The notes under the pieces were generated by a model, which ran no database searches, had not been told where the DNA came from, and was given only the letters and a program-made list of their open reading frames with translations. Shown piece after piece: positions 9,801 through 16,988 of a stretch of DNA of 64,000 bases. Made by a program: the position numbers and the translations under genes. This DNA is from Lautropia dentalis (lineage in GTDB: Bacteria; Pseudomonadota; Gammaproteobacteria; Burkholderiales; Burkholderiaceae_E). Position 1 is the first letter of the stretch. Each line of letters begins with the position of its first letter. The stretch lies in contig NZ_RRUE01000001.1 of assembly GCF_003892345.1 (NCBI RefSeq), forward strand, positions 1,023,008 through 1,087,007, given 5' to 3'.

Positions 9801-11054
9801 CTGCAGCCGCATGCCGCTGGCGTCGGGGGCTGCGCGCACGTTGAGGTTCAGGTCTTCCACCGGTCCGGTGCCGTACACCGTCTGGTGGGCATCAAGCCCG
9901 GCCTGGCGGTACGGGGCGTCGAAGGGCAGGATGTTCAGCAGCGGGCCGTGAATCCGTCCCTGGCCCCCGGCCCGGGCGAGGTCGCGGCGCATCTGTTCGC
10001 TGCGATAGCGCCCGTGGCGCCGGGCCTTCTTCAGCTGGCGGGCGGCGCCGGTGATCAGCTCGTCCAGTGGCTGGTCCTGGCCGATGTCCAGCACCAGCGG
10101 CACGATGTTCATCACGGTGGCCACGCTGCGGGCGCTGATGTTGCCCAGCCGGCCCATGTACGGCACGCCGGGCACCACGGGCTGGCTGCCGGTGTGGCGC
10201 TGCACCCAGGCCGCCATCAGCAGCGTGAGGATGTCGGGCCAGCTCACCAGCGTCTGCTGCTCACGGGCACGCAGCGCCTGCAGCACGTCGTCGGGTACAT
10301 CGACCTCGGCATGCAGGGCATGGGTGCCCGTGCTGGCGCTGCGCTCGGTCAGGCTGGCCACGGTGTCCAGCAGTGACAGGGTCTCTCGCCAGTACTGGGC
10401 ATCCTGCCGGCGCTGTTCGCTGCTGCGGTAACGGGCGTCATCGGCCACCACCGCGGCAAAGGAGGTCAGCGGCGATCCCGGCACGCTGCCGGCCTGCGGG
10501 GCATCGTCGGCCATGGCCTGATAGTGCTGCATGGCCCGCTGTTCGATCAGCGCCATGCCATAGCCGTCGGCCGCCAGATGGTGCACCCGCTGGAACCACA
10601 GCACGCGCCCGGGCTGTTCGATCAGCAGGTGTCGGGCCAGAGGCTGCCGGCGCGGGTCGATGGGGGTCTGCAGGTCGGTGCGCATCAGCCGTTCTGCCCG
10701 GCCGGGGTCGGTTGCTTCATCCGGCAGCGTCACCCGTTCCAGAACCGGCAGGCGCGTGGTATCGAAATACTGCCGGGGGCCATCGTCGGTGTCCAGGAAG
10801 GCCAGCGTCAGCGCATCGGCTTCCTGCAGCGTGGCCTGGATGGCCGCGGCCAGCCGTGCCACATCCACCGGGCCACGGATTTCCGTCACGTGGCCGGTGT
10901 TGAAGATCGGGTTGTGTGGATCGAGCTGCTGCGCATACCACAGCCCCTCCTGCGCCTCGGTCAGCGGCTGGGCGGTGTCGGGGCTGTCCATGCGTGGCCC
11001 GTCGCCACGCGATTCTGCAGACAGGGTGGCAGAAGACGGCTGCAACGTGGCCAT
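6801..11054 (-). CDS. entF: EntF-like serine-activating NRPS (C-A-T-TE)
   Basis: A 1417-residue single-module synthetase. Condensation domain, residues about 25-455, with the active motif HHLAADG at H158-H159. Adenylation domain, about 475-970, with [14 protein letters not shown] near 623 and a specificity code that I read as D-V-W-H-F-S-L-V-D-K, the same as EntF, predicting L-serine. Carrier domain with phosphopantetheine Ser1060 in GGHSLLAT. Thioesterase domain, about 1130-1417, with nucleophile Ser1237 in GWSTGG. Together with the DHB ligase and aryl carrier protein encoded just upstream, it is expected to join DHB to Ser and release a (DHB-Ser)n product, possibly the cyclic trimer as in enterobactin. 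Two His/Gly/Thr-rich tandem stretches between carrier and TE domains (DNA about 7600-7690) are unusual. It starts 7 bases after the carrier gene. Confidence 0.93.
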   Translation of the reverse strand: MATLQPSSATLSAESRGDGPRMDSPDTAQPLTEAQEGLWYAQQLDPHNPIFNTGHVTEIRGPVDVARLAAAIQATLQEADALTLAFLDTDDGPRQYFDTTRLPVLERVTLPDEATDPGRAERLMRTDLQTPIDPRRQPLARHLLIEQPGRVLWFQRVHHLAADGYGMALIEQRAMQHYQAMADDAPQAGSVPGSPLTSFAAVVADDARYRSSEQRRQDAQYWRETLSLLDTVASLTERSASTGTHALHAEVDVPDDVLQALRAREQQTLVSWPDILTLLMAAWVQRHTGSQPVVPGVPYMGRLGNISARSVATVMNIVPLVLDIGQDQPLDELITGAARQLKKARRHGRYRSEQMRRDLARAGGQGRIHGPLLNILPFDAPYRQAGLDAHQTVYGTGPVEDLNLNVRAAPDASGMRLQVEANPKLYREADIAAMPGRLLAFLRHALPAQTLRPVQTLYGDERRHWVSGVNDTAHPVPDTTLVALARETCARHGARDVLRMQDERVCYADFDTRTDHAARLLVAAGVQPRDIVAVALPRSPRMVMSLHAIQRAGAAYLPLDIEQPPARIARILAAARPRAVIVDGNTEGLLADAMVVTLDSLFGSLPADGNTTQLPVIQPADPAYVIYTSGSTGEPKGVMVSHRAIVNRLLWMREHYGFGPDERFLQKTAYTFDVSVWELFLPMLCGGTLVVAEPDVHKDPQALAALIRRERVDVVHFVPSMLAAFLDEPGSDGLRMQAVFCSGEALPAQMRDRFHARIDSALHNLYGPTEAAVDVSHWAASRDDRSDPVPIGFPVWNTGLYILDECLRPVAPGVTGTLYLGGRQLADGYVGRPDLTEARFITHPGLDPDHPEPVRLYDTGDLARWRADGAVEYRGRIDHQVKLRGQRIELGEIEAAFETHPQVRHVAVLAPRDARGEQRLVAYVVTKDGAEAASAPVHENTDAPSLAARPAATGSGSGPAPGSVHDSRAHALPEALLDYVRSLLPPAMVPSLVMLLPALPINSSGKLDRKALPAPTFAAQGSTPPRTPAERQVAAAFAGILGLPGTPGVEDDFFVLGGHSLLATRLAARLRQDTGTDITLGAVFEHPDVGRLAAWIERLQRQEVAAGEAGFGPLFRLRGDLPATPRERPHATPNQQTRGTPHQQTHGTPRTPDATCTAQDGSAPPALFCIHPAGGLAWCYGLLARRLSGTRPVIGLQSPALTGQHGSYPTLRALSAHYADLIQQLQPAGPYHLLGWSTGGILAQDIACQLQARGATLGVVCLLDAYPADAWRDRAPAEAHDVWRAILHIAGQDPDALTREGQLTQERVIGHLRAQQHPLGNLTDEQLHSIFEAVGFSNTLVRDHRHQTYDGTLLYIRAALDHAGENLSPDMWAPFATRLDVHDAPSLHAHLPGETALDSWLPPLEAALQAAETGVHR

Positions 11055-11061
11055 GGTGGTG

Positions 11062-11283
11062 TCATCCCGAAATCATCGCCCACCACGCACCCAGCGTGGG
11101 CTTTGCGGCCATTTCCGAAAAATCGAGGGTGGCGCCCGCGGTCTGCCAGCGGCTGGCCAGCGTCATGGCGCGCATCGAATCGAGGCCGAGGTCGATCAGG
11201 TTGTCGTCGTCATGGATGTCGGCCGGGTCTTCCAGCAGGATCTTCGCCAGGTCCTGGCGCATCTGTTCGAGGGTGAGGGACAT
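11062..11283 (-). CDS. Stand-alone aryl carrier protein
   Basis: A 73-residue carrier protein starting at MSLTLEQMRQDL; an upstream in-frame ATG at 11367 would add 28 unstructured residues, and I prefer the shorter form because it matches carrier-domain length. The phosphopantetheine serine is in DLGLDSMRAM. In enterobactin-type pathways this role belongs to the C-terminal domain of EntB, where the ligase loads DHB. Here no isochorismatase domain is attached and none is encoded nearby. It lies between the DHB ligase (178-base spacer) and the EntF-like gene (7-base spacer), which fixes its likely role as DHB donor to the condensation domain. Confidence 0.85.
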   Translation of the reverse strand: MSLTLEQMRQDLAKILLEDPADIHDDDNLIDLGLDSMRAMTLASRWQTAGATLDFSEMAAKPTLGAWWAMISG

Positions 11284-11461
11284 GATGGGGGGATGGGAAA
11301 GGGAGGAATGTACGGCCCGGTATTCCGGGCCGGTGACTGGAGATGCGGTTGCGCCTGTCATTGTCATCCCGGCTCAGGGCAGGCTGTCTGGTCTGTACAC
11401 TGTGCGTACCGGCACATGACCGTGGCCTGCGCGGGAACGAAAGACGGCGCCATGACACGCG

Positions 11462-13321
11462 CTAGCCCTGCTGTGGCGCCTGTCCGGCGTCTTTCTGCTG
11501 GCCCTGTCCAGCGTCTTCTGGCTGGTCCTGCTGCTGGCTCTGTTCGGCGCCTTTCTGCGGATCCTGCTGCAGGTCCTGTCCGGCGTCTTTCTGCGGATCC
11601 TGCTGCTGGTCCTGTCCGGCGGCTTCCTGCGGATCGTTCTGCTGCGCCTGCTGTTGGTCCTGCGCCTGCTGCTGGTCCAGCTGGGCCCGAAGATGGGCAC
11701 GCAGGGCCTTGCGGCTCAGCTTGAGTGCTGCGGTTTCCATGAAATAGTCGACGAACACGAACTGGTCCGGCACCTTGAAATCGGCCAGCCCCTGCGCGCG
11801 AATCCATTTCTTCAGTTCCACCGGACGGGGCTTCTCGCCGCGGGGAATGATGAAGGCGCAGCTGCGTTCGCCCAGATACTCGTCGGGTACCGACACCACT
11901 GCGGCATCGTAGACCTGCGGGTGGGCCATCAGGTGGTTCTCGATTTCTTCGGCCGAAATCTTTTCGCCGGCCCGGTTGATGTGGTCTCCGGCCCGGCCCT
12001 GCACGATCAGGTGCCCGGTCGGCAGCCGCCGCACGATGTCGCCGGTGCGGTAGTAGCCGTCGGCGGTGAAGGAACGTTCGTTGGCGGCCGGGTTGTTGTA
12101 GTAGGCACGCAGCGTGTAGGGGCCGCGGGTGGTCAGGTTGCCGGATTCGCCATCGGAGACGGGGCGGTCGTCATCGTCCACGATGCGGATCTCGTCATCC
12201 GGACTGATCGGCCGGCCCTGGGTTTCGATGATGGTGTCTTCGTCGTCGTCGAGCCGCGTGTAGTTGACCAGCCCCTCGGCCATGCCGAAGACCTGCTGCA
12301 GCGTCACCCCCAGTACCGGCCGTACGCGGCGTGCCACTTCCGGAATCAGCTTGGCGCCCCCCACCTGAATCACCTTCAGGGTGGACAGGTCGGCCTCCGT
12401 GTTCGCCGCCGCCTCCAGCCACAGCAGCAGCAGCGGGGGCACCAGCGATGTGTCGGTGACGCCTTCCCGTTCGATCAGGCCGAAGCAGACCGCCGGGGTG
12501 GGGGCCGGTGCCAGTACCACCCGGCCTGCGGCATACAGTGTGCCCAGAAAGCCCGGTGAACTCATCGGAAAATTGTGGGCCATCGGCAGCGCGCACAGGT
12601 AGACGCTGGCCTGGTTCAGCCCGCAGATGCGGGCACTTTCGCGCAGCGTGTAGATATAGTCGTCGTGCGTGCGCGGAATCAGCTTCGACAGTCCGGTACT
12701 GCCGCCGGAAATCTGGAAAAAGGCGGTGTCGCTGCCCTCGGTGCCAGTGGCCGGCAGGTCGGCTGCGGCACGGGTGATGTCGGCGTCCGTGGCCGGCTGC
12801 AGCGCATCGAAGGCCGTGAAGGCACCGGCATCGCCGCGGGTCACCAGCACATGCTCGACCTGTGGGCAGCGCTGCTGCAGTTCCGTGGCCAGCGTGCGGT
12901 AATCGAAGCCGCCAAAATCACCGGCGCAGATGTAGCCGCGCGCCGCACCGGTGTTGGCAAAATGCTCGATCTCGGCAATGCGGTGCGCCGGCAGCGCATA
13001 CAGCGGAATGATGCCCACCCGGAACATGCCGAAAATCAGCGTGACGAATTCCGGTACGTTGGGCAGCTGCACGATCACGCGGTCGCCACGCTGCAGGCCC
13101 ATGGCCTGCAGCCGTACCGCCACTTCCGAGGCGCGGGCATCCAGTTCCGCGTAGGTGAGGAGGCTTTCGCCTTCTCCCACCACCGCCACCCGCACCGGAT
13201 ATTCCTCGGCACGCCTGCGCAGCCAGGCACCGAAGGTTTCGTTGCGCCAGTGGCCGGCCTCACGGTAGCGTTTGGCCAGGACTTCGGGCCAGGGCTGGTG
13301 CAGCTGGATGGGCGTGTTCAT
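11462..13321 (-). CDS. entE: 2,3-dihydroxybenzoate-AMP ligase with Gln-rich repeat tail
   Basis: A 619-residue aryl-acid adenylating enzyme of the EntE/DhbE family. It activates an aryl acid with ATP and loads the aryl carrier protein. The ATP loop is [18 protein letters not shown]. The pocket region [11 protein letters not shown] gives N250 (equivalent to N235 of DhbE) and S255 (equivalent to S240), and [17 protein letters not shown] supplies the Val; this set is typical for 2,3-DHB rather than salicylate. The C-terminal KLSRKALR carries the catalytic-lysine region. After residue about 545 the protein continues for some 75 residues of Gln/Asp/Lys repeats that family members lack. A good ribosome-binding site (AGGAG, 7 bases before ATG) sets the start. 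The gene follows the binding-protein gene by 34 bases. Confidence 0.92.
   Translation of the reverse strand: MNTPIQLHQPWPEVLAKRYREAGHWRNETFGAWLRRRAEEYPVRVAVVGEGESLLTYAELDARASEVAVRLQAMGLQRGDRVIVQLPNVPEFVTLIFGMFRVGIIPLYALPAHRIAEIEHFANTGAARGYICAGDFGGFDYRTLATELQQRCPQVEHVLVTRGDAGAFTAFDALQPATDADITRAAADLPATGTEGSDTAFFQISGGSTGLSKLIPRTHDDYIYTLRESARICGLNQASVYLCALPMAHNFPMSSPGFLGTLYAAGRVVLAPAPTPAVCFGLIEREGVTDTSLVPPLLLLWLEAAANTEADLSTLKVIQVGGAKLIPEVARRVRPVLGVTLQQVFGMAEGLVNYTRLDDDEDTIIETQGRPISPDDEIRIVDDDDRPVSDGESGNLTTRGPYTLRAYYNNPAANERSFTADGYYRTGDIVRRLPTGHLIVQGRAGDHINRAGEKISAEEIENHLMAHPQVYDAAVVSVPDEYLGERSCAFIIPRGEKPRPVELKKWIRAQGLADFKVPDQFVFVDYFMETAALKLSRKALRAHLRAQLDQQQAQDQQQAQQNDPQEAAGQDQQQDPQKDAGQDLQQDPQKGAEQSQQQDQPEDAGQGQQKDAGQAPQQG
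11464..11690 (-). repeat. 36-bp tandem repeats encoding the Gln-rich tail
   Basis: The 3' end of the DHB ligase gene is built of degenerate 36-bp units (12 residues each, like [12 protein letters not shown] and [12 protein letters not shown]). Two neighbouring units at about 11560-11635 differ at only a few bases, which points to slippage or unequal exchange. The product is a hydrophilic, probably disordered tail. Confidence 0.85.
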
Positions 13322-13355
13322 CGTGAAGCTCCTGCAGCGGAAGAGGGGGCTTGAA

Positions 13356-14588
13356 TCAGGGTTTTTTCTTCAGGTCGACCAGATAGGTGCCCGACAGCGG
13401 CACCGTCAGGAAGCGCCGGTTGACCTCGTCCAGGGTCTTCCGGGCCGATTGTTCGTCGACACGGTCCGGATGGATCCAGCCGGCCAGCGCCTCGATGAAC
13501 ACCACGTGCAGCGGCGAGTCATTGAAGGCGTGCCAGATGCCATGGGCATTGCCATTGCGCACGGCGGACAGCGCCGTCAGCCGGTTGCCGTCGATCACCG
13601 CCTGGAGGCTGCTGCGGGCGTCGCCTTCCGTCACGCCGGTGCCGATGTGCAGGCCCTGGCTGGCGCGTTTGCCCGATCCGGTGCCCGTGGCAATGTAGAC
13701 CTGCGGATTGCGGCTGTTGATGTATTCGAAGCTCAGCTTGCCGGTCTGCGTCTTCAGCACGTCGGCACCGATGTTGTGGCCACCCGCGTAGCTGATCATT
13801 TCGTTGAAGGTGCCCTGGCCGGGCGAGTTGCAGCAGTCGGTACTGCCGGCGTGGGCATGCACCAGCACCGGCGGATGGCTGCTGGGCGGCAAATCCTTCA
13901 GCCGGTCGGCCACGCCCTTCATGTGGCTCTGGTAGAAATCGATGAACTCGGCGGTGCGCTGTGGCTGGCCGATGGCCTCGCCCAGTGCCTTCAGGCTGGG
14001 CACGGTGTTTTCCAGCGGCTTGACGAAGAAATCCACCACCAGGACCGGGATGCCGGCCGCGGCAAAACGCTTCATCATCAGCGAATTCTCGACGCTCTCG
14101 CGGTCGGTGCCGCCCGCGAAGCGGGCCGTCAGCACCACCAGGTCGGGACGCAGGGCCATGGCCTGCTCCACCGAAAAGCTGTCGGCCGTGTGACGCGCCA
14201 CCAGCGGCACCTTCGCAATGGCCGGGAAGCGCTCCAGATAGTTCTGGTATTCGCGGGAGAACGAGGTGCGGAATTCATCCGACCAGCCGGCCAGGATGCT
14301 GACCGGATCGGGGGTGAGCAGCGCCATCACCGGCAGGTGACGGGCCTGCGTGAGAATGACCCGTTTGGCCGGTGCCTTCAGCGTGACCTTGCGCCCGAGC
14401 ACATCGGTGACGGTGATGGGGCCCTGGGCGGCCTGCTGGGCCTGTGAAGGGGTGGACGGCGGGTTCTGGGCCACGGCAGCGGGCGTCTGGAGCATGAACA
14501 GGCCGGCGGCGGATGCCAGCAGCGCGGCCGCGAAGCGTCGCGTGCCTGCGCGGCGCGTCCGGCGTGGAGAATGCATGGGATCGGACAT
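13356..14588 (-). CDS. Periplasmic iron-siderophore binding protein (FecB/FepB type)
   Basis: A 410-residue substrate-binding protein if started at the ATG at 14588 (MSDPMHSPRR); the ATG at 14576 is nearly as good. The signal peptide has a very basic N-region (RRTRRAGTRR) and a core FAAALLASAAGLFML, with cleavage after AAVAQ or nearby. It has the two-lobed helical-backbone (PF01497-like) pattern: VTDVLGRKVTLKAPAKRVIL at the start of lobe 1, ALRPDLVVLTARF, and a C-terminal lobe with VHAHAGSTDCCNSPGQGT and IWHAFNDSPLH. It should capture a ferric siderophore in the periplasm for the permease and ATPase encoded upstream. The ligand cannot be read from sequence; catecholate is inferred from the downstream genes. 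The 237-base gap before it (14589-14825) shows no gene. Confidence 0.87.
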   Translation of the reverse strand: MSDPMHSPRRTRRAGTRRFAAALLASAAGLFMLQTPAAVAQNPPSTPSQAQQAAQGPITVTDVLGRKVTLKAPAKRVILTQARHLPVMALLTPDPVSILAGWSDEFRTSFSREYQNYLERFPAIAKVPLVARHTADSFSVEQAMALRPDLVVLTARFAGGTDRESVENSLMMKRFAAAGIPVLVVDFFVKPLENTVPSLKALGEAIGQPQRTAEFIDFYQSHMKGVADRLKDLPPSSHPPVLVHAHAGSTDCCNSPGQGTFNEMISYAGGHNIGADVLKTQTGKLSFEYINSRNPQVYIATGTGSGKRASQGLHIGTGVTEGDARSSLQAVIDGNRLTALSAVRNGNAHGIWHAFNDSPLHVVFIEALAGWIHPDRVDEQSARKTLDEVNRRFLTVPLSGTYLVDLKKKP

Positions 14589-14825
14589 GAACGAATGGGG
14601 AATACGGTAGCTGTTGAAGAATGGAACCGGCTGAGGCCCCGGGGCGGGTCCGTCATCCGGGGCGGGCCTGCGGGTCGGGCTGCTGTCCCGATGGGCCGGC
14701 TGTGGCCCTGGCTGTCCGGGCAGATGCCCGGGCGATGCAGGGGGCGGCACGCCGGGGTGCGGGAGGCGTCGCAGATCATGGGGTTGCCACGTCTGCAGCC
14801 CTGGGCTGGTCGGGACAACGGCCCG

Positions 14826-15611
14826 TCACTGCACCGGCTGCATCAGTCCGTCCACGATGACCTGCGGCACGCCCTGCGAGCAGCGCTCGACGCGTGCCTT
14901 CACACCATAGCATTCTGCCAGTGCCTGGCCGGTGATGACCTCGGCCGGCATCCCCTGGCCCAACAGCGCACCCTTGCGGATCAGGATGCAGCCATCACTG
15001 TGGCGCAGCGCGATGTTCAGGTCGTGCAGCACCACCAGGGTGATCAGCCCGTGCTCATGGGTTTCCTGCGCCAGCAGGTCCATCACGTGGAACTGGTAGT
15101 TCAGGTCCAGGGCCGAGAGCGGCTCGTCCAGCAGCAGCAGCCGCGGGCGCCGGATCAGGGCCTGGGCGATGCCCACCAGCTGCTTCTGGCCACCCGAGAG
15201 CTGGTCCAGATAATGCATGGCCAGGTGGTCGATACCCAGACGCCGCAGCAGATCCATCACGGTGTCGACGCCTGTCTCGCCGCCATCCGCAGATACGGCG
15301 GATGCCCGGGCCGACACCAGCACCGACTCCAGCACGCGCAGATGCACCGAGGCCGGCAGCGACTGTGGCAGGTACACCACCTGTTTGGCCCGCTCCCGGA
15401 AGTCGATGGCCCCCAGATTGGTGCCATTGAGCACGACGCTGCCGTGGCGCGGGGGCAGCAGGCCCGCCATGGCCTTGAGCAGCGTGGACTTGCCGGTCCC
15501 GTTGGGGCCGAGCAGGGACACCAGCTGCCCCGGGGCGATGGGTGTGAGGGTCAGGTTGCCGATGATGTCCTGACGACGGTAGGCCACCTGCAGATCGTTG
15601 ATTTCGAGCAT
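14826..15611 (-). CDS. Iron-siderophore ABC transporter ATPase (FecE/FepC type)
   Basis: A 261-residue ATPase starting at MLEINDLQVAYRR; GGAG lies 8 bases before this ATG, which decides it over the in-frame ATG at 15635 that overlaps the permease. Walker A is GPNGTGKST, the signature is LSGGQKQL, Walker B is RLLLLDEP, with a switch His in VLHDLN. Length and layout match the FecE/FepC/BtuD group that energises uptake of ferric siderophores and cobalamin at the inner membrane. It follows the permease stop by 13 bases, so it is in the same operon. Confidence 0.93.
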   Translation of the reverse strand: MLEINDLQVAYRRQDIIGNLTLTPIAPGQLVSLLGPNGTGKSTLLKAMAGLLPPRHGSVVLNGTNLGAIDFRERAKQVVYLPQSLPASVHLRVLESVLVSARASAVSADGGETGVDTVMDLLRRLGIDHLAMHYLDQLSGGQKQLVGIAQALIRRPRLLLLDEPLSALDLNYQFHVMDLLAQETHEHGLITLVVLHDLNIALRHSDGCILIRKGALLGQGMPAEVITGQALAECYGVKARVERCSQGVPQVIVDGLMQPVQ

Positions 15612-15624
15612 GGTCTGGACTCCG

Positions 15625-16683
15625 TCAGCCGGCACGGCGGCGCATCACCACCGACACGAAGAAGGGCACGCCCACCAGCGAGGTGACGATGCCCACCGGC
15701 ACGATCACGCCCTCGACGATGTTCTTCGAGGCCATCGAGGCCAGCGACAGGATCATGGCGCCGATCAGCGCGCTGCCGGGCAGGTAGAAGCGGTGGTCCT
15801 CGCCGAACAGCCGCCGGGCGATGTGCGGTGCGATCAGCCCGATGAAGCTGATGGTGCCCACCATCGACACGGCCAGCGCCGCCAGAAAACTGATGCGCAG
15901 CAGCGAGACCAGCCGCTGGCGCTTCACGTCGATGCCGAAGCTCAGTGCGCGCTCTTCGCCCAGCCGCAGCGCGGTGAGCTTCCAGGCATCCTTCAGGCAG
16001 AAGGGCAGGATGACGGCCACGGCCAGCAGCATGCCGCCCACCTTGGCCCAGGTGGCCCGCGACAGGCTCCCCATGGTCCAGAACACGAGGTTCTGCAGGT
16101 CTTCCGCGCTGGCGATGTACTGCATCAGCGACACCAGTGCATTGAAGGTGAACACCAGCGCAATGCCCACCAGCACCATGCCGGAGCCGCTCATGCCACC
16201 CCAGCGGGCCAGCACGTCGAGCAGCACGGCAGACAGGATGGCAAACAGGAAGGCGTTGCCGGCCACGGCCCAGCCCGGCGGCAGCCCGGGCAGGCTCAGG
16301 TCCAGCACCAGCGCCAGCGAGGCCCCGAAGGCGGCGGCCGAGGAGATGCCCAGCGTGAACGGACTGGCCAGCGGATTGGCCAGGATGGTCTGCATCTCTG
16401 CGCCGGCCAGCCCCAGCCCCAGCCCCACGACCACCGCCATGATGGCATAGGGAAGACGCACGTCCCAGACGATGACGGCGGTGGTGGGTTCGGCCTGCGC
16501 GGGCGAGAAGATGGTGCGGACCAGTTCCGTCCACCCCAGCCCCGACGGCCCCAGCATGAAGTCGGCCACCAGTGACAGCAGGATGATCACCACGAAGGCG
16601 GCCAGCAGCACCCAGCGCAGTCGCAGCAGACGGGAATATTGATGGCTGGCATCATGGCCAGCGGGTAAAGGGGAAGGTGTCAT
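15625..16683 (-). CDS. Iron-siderophore ABC transporter permease (FecCD family)
   Basis: A 352-residue integral membrane protein, counted from the ATG at 16683 (MTPSPLPAGH); a GTG at 16695 could add four residues. It has about nine to ten hydrophobic segments, beginning WVLLAAFVVIILLSLVADFML. Family hallmarks include RLPYAIMAVVVGLGLGLAGA, NPLASPFTLGISSAAAFGAS, GTISFIGLIAPHIARRLFG and a C-terminal GVPFFVSVVMRRR. This is the first gene of the minus-strand operon. FecCD transporters often have two different permease subunits; here only one is present, so a homodimer is expected. A candidate Fur box lies just upstream. Confidence 0.93.
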   Translation of the reverse strand: MTPSPLPAGHDASHQYSRLLRLRWVLLAAFVVIILLSLVADFMLGPSGLGWTELVRTIFSPAQAEPTTAVIVWDVRLPYAIMAVVVGLGLGLAGAEMQTILANPLASPFTLGISSAAAFGASLALVLDLSLPGLPPGWAVAGNAFLFAILSAVLLDVLARWGGMSGSGMVLVGIALVFTFNALVSLMQYIASAEDLQNLVFWTMGSLSRATWAKVGGMLLAVAVILPFCLKDAWKLTALRLGEERALSFGIDVKRQRLVSLLRISFLAALAVSMVGTISFIGLIAPHIARRLFGEDHRFYLPGSALIGAMILSLASMASKNIVEGVIVPVGIVTSLVGVPFFVSVVMRRRAG

Positions 16684-16699
16684 CCGGGGCACCACACAT

Positions 16700-16718
16700 T
16701 AAAATGAGATACATTCAC
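16700..16718 (-). promoter_or_regulatory. Candidate Fur box before the siderophore operon
   Basis: The 19 bases from 16700, with core AATGAGATACATT, match the Fur consensus at 12 of 19 positions. The site lies 17-35 bases upstream of the permease ATG, a position where a bound repressor would block the promoter. The surrounding spacer (16719-16988) is otherwise without recognisable features. Confidence 0.5.
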
Positions 16719-16988
16719 CCAAAGGCGGGGCTAGTGTATCAGTTTGTACGGACGGCCCCTCAAAAAGTTTCCTGCGAATCCGGTCATCGTCGGCCCCGGC
16801 ATTCGTGGCCCTGCCGCTCCGGGCATCAGGGTGCCTCTGCAAAAATTCTGCGGCACTTTGGCTTTCATGCCCGGGCGATCCTGTGCGTCGTCATTTGCCG
16901 CCAATGGCCCTGCCATTGCCGACAGGGCGCCTTCTGGCTCATCCGATCCTTGGGTCCAACGCCACTCGCAGACTTTTGCAGGGGCGCT

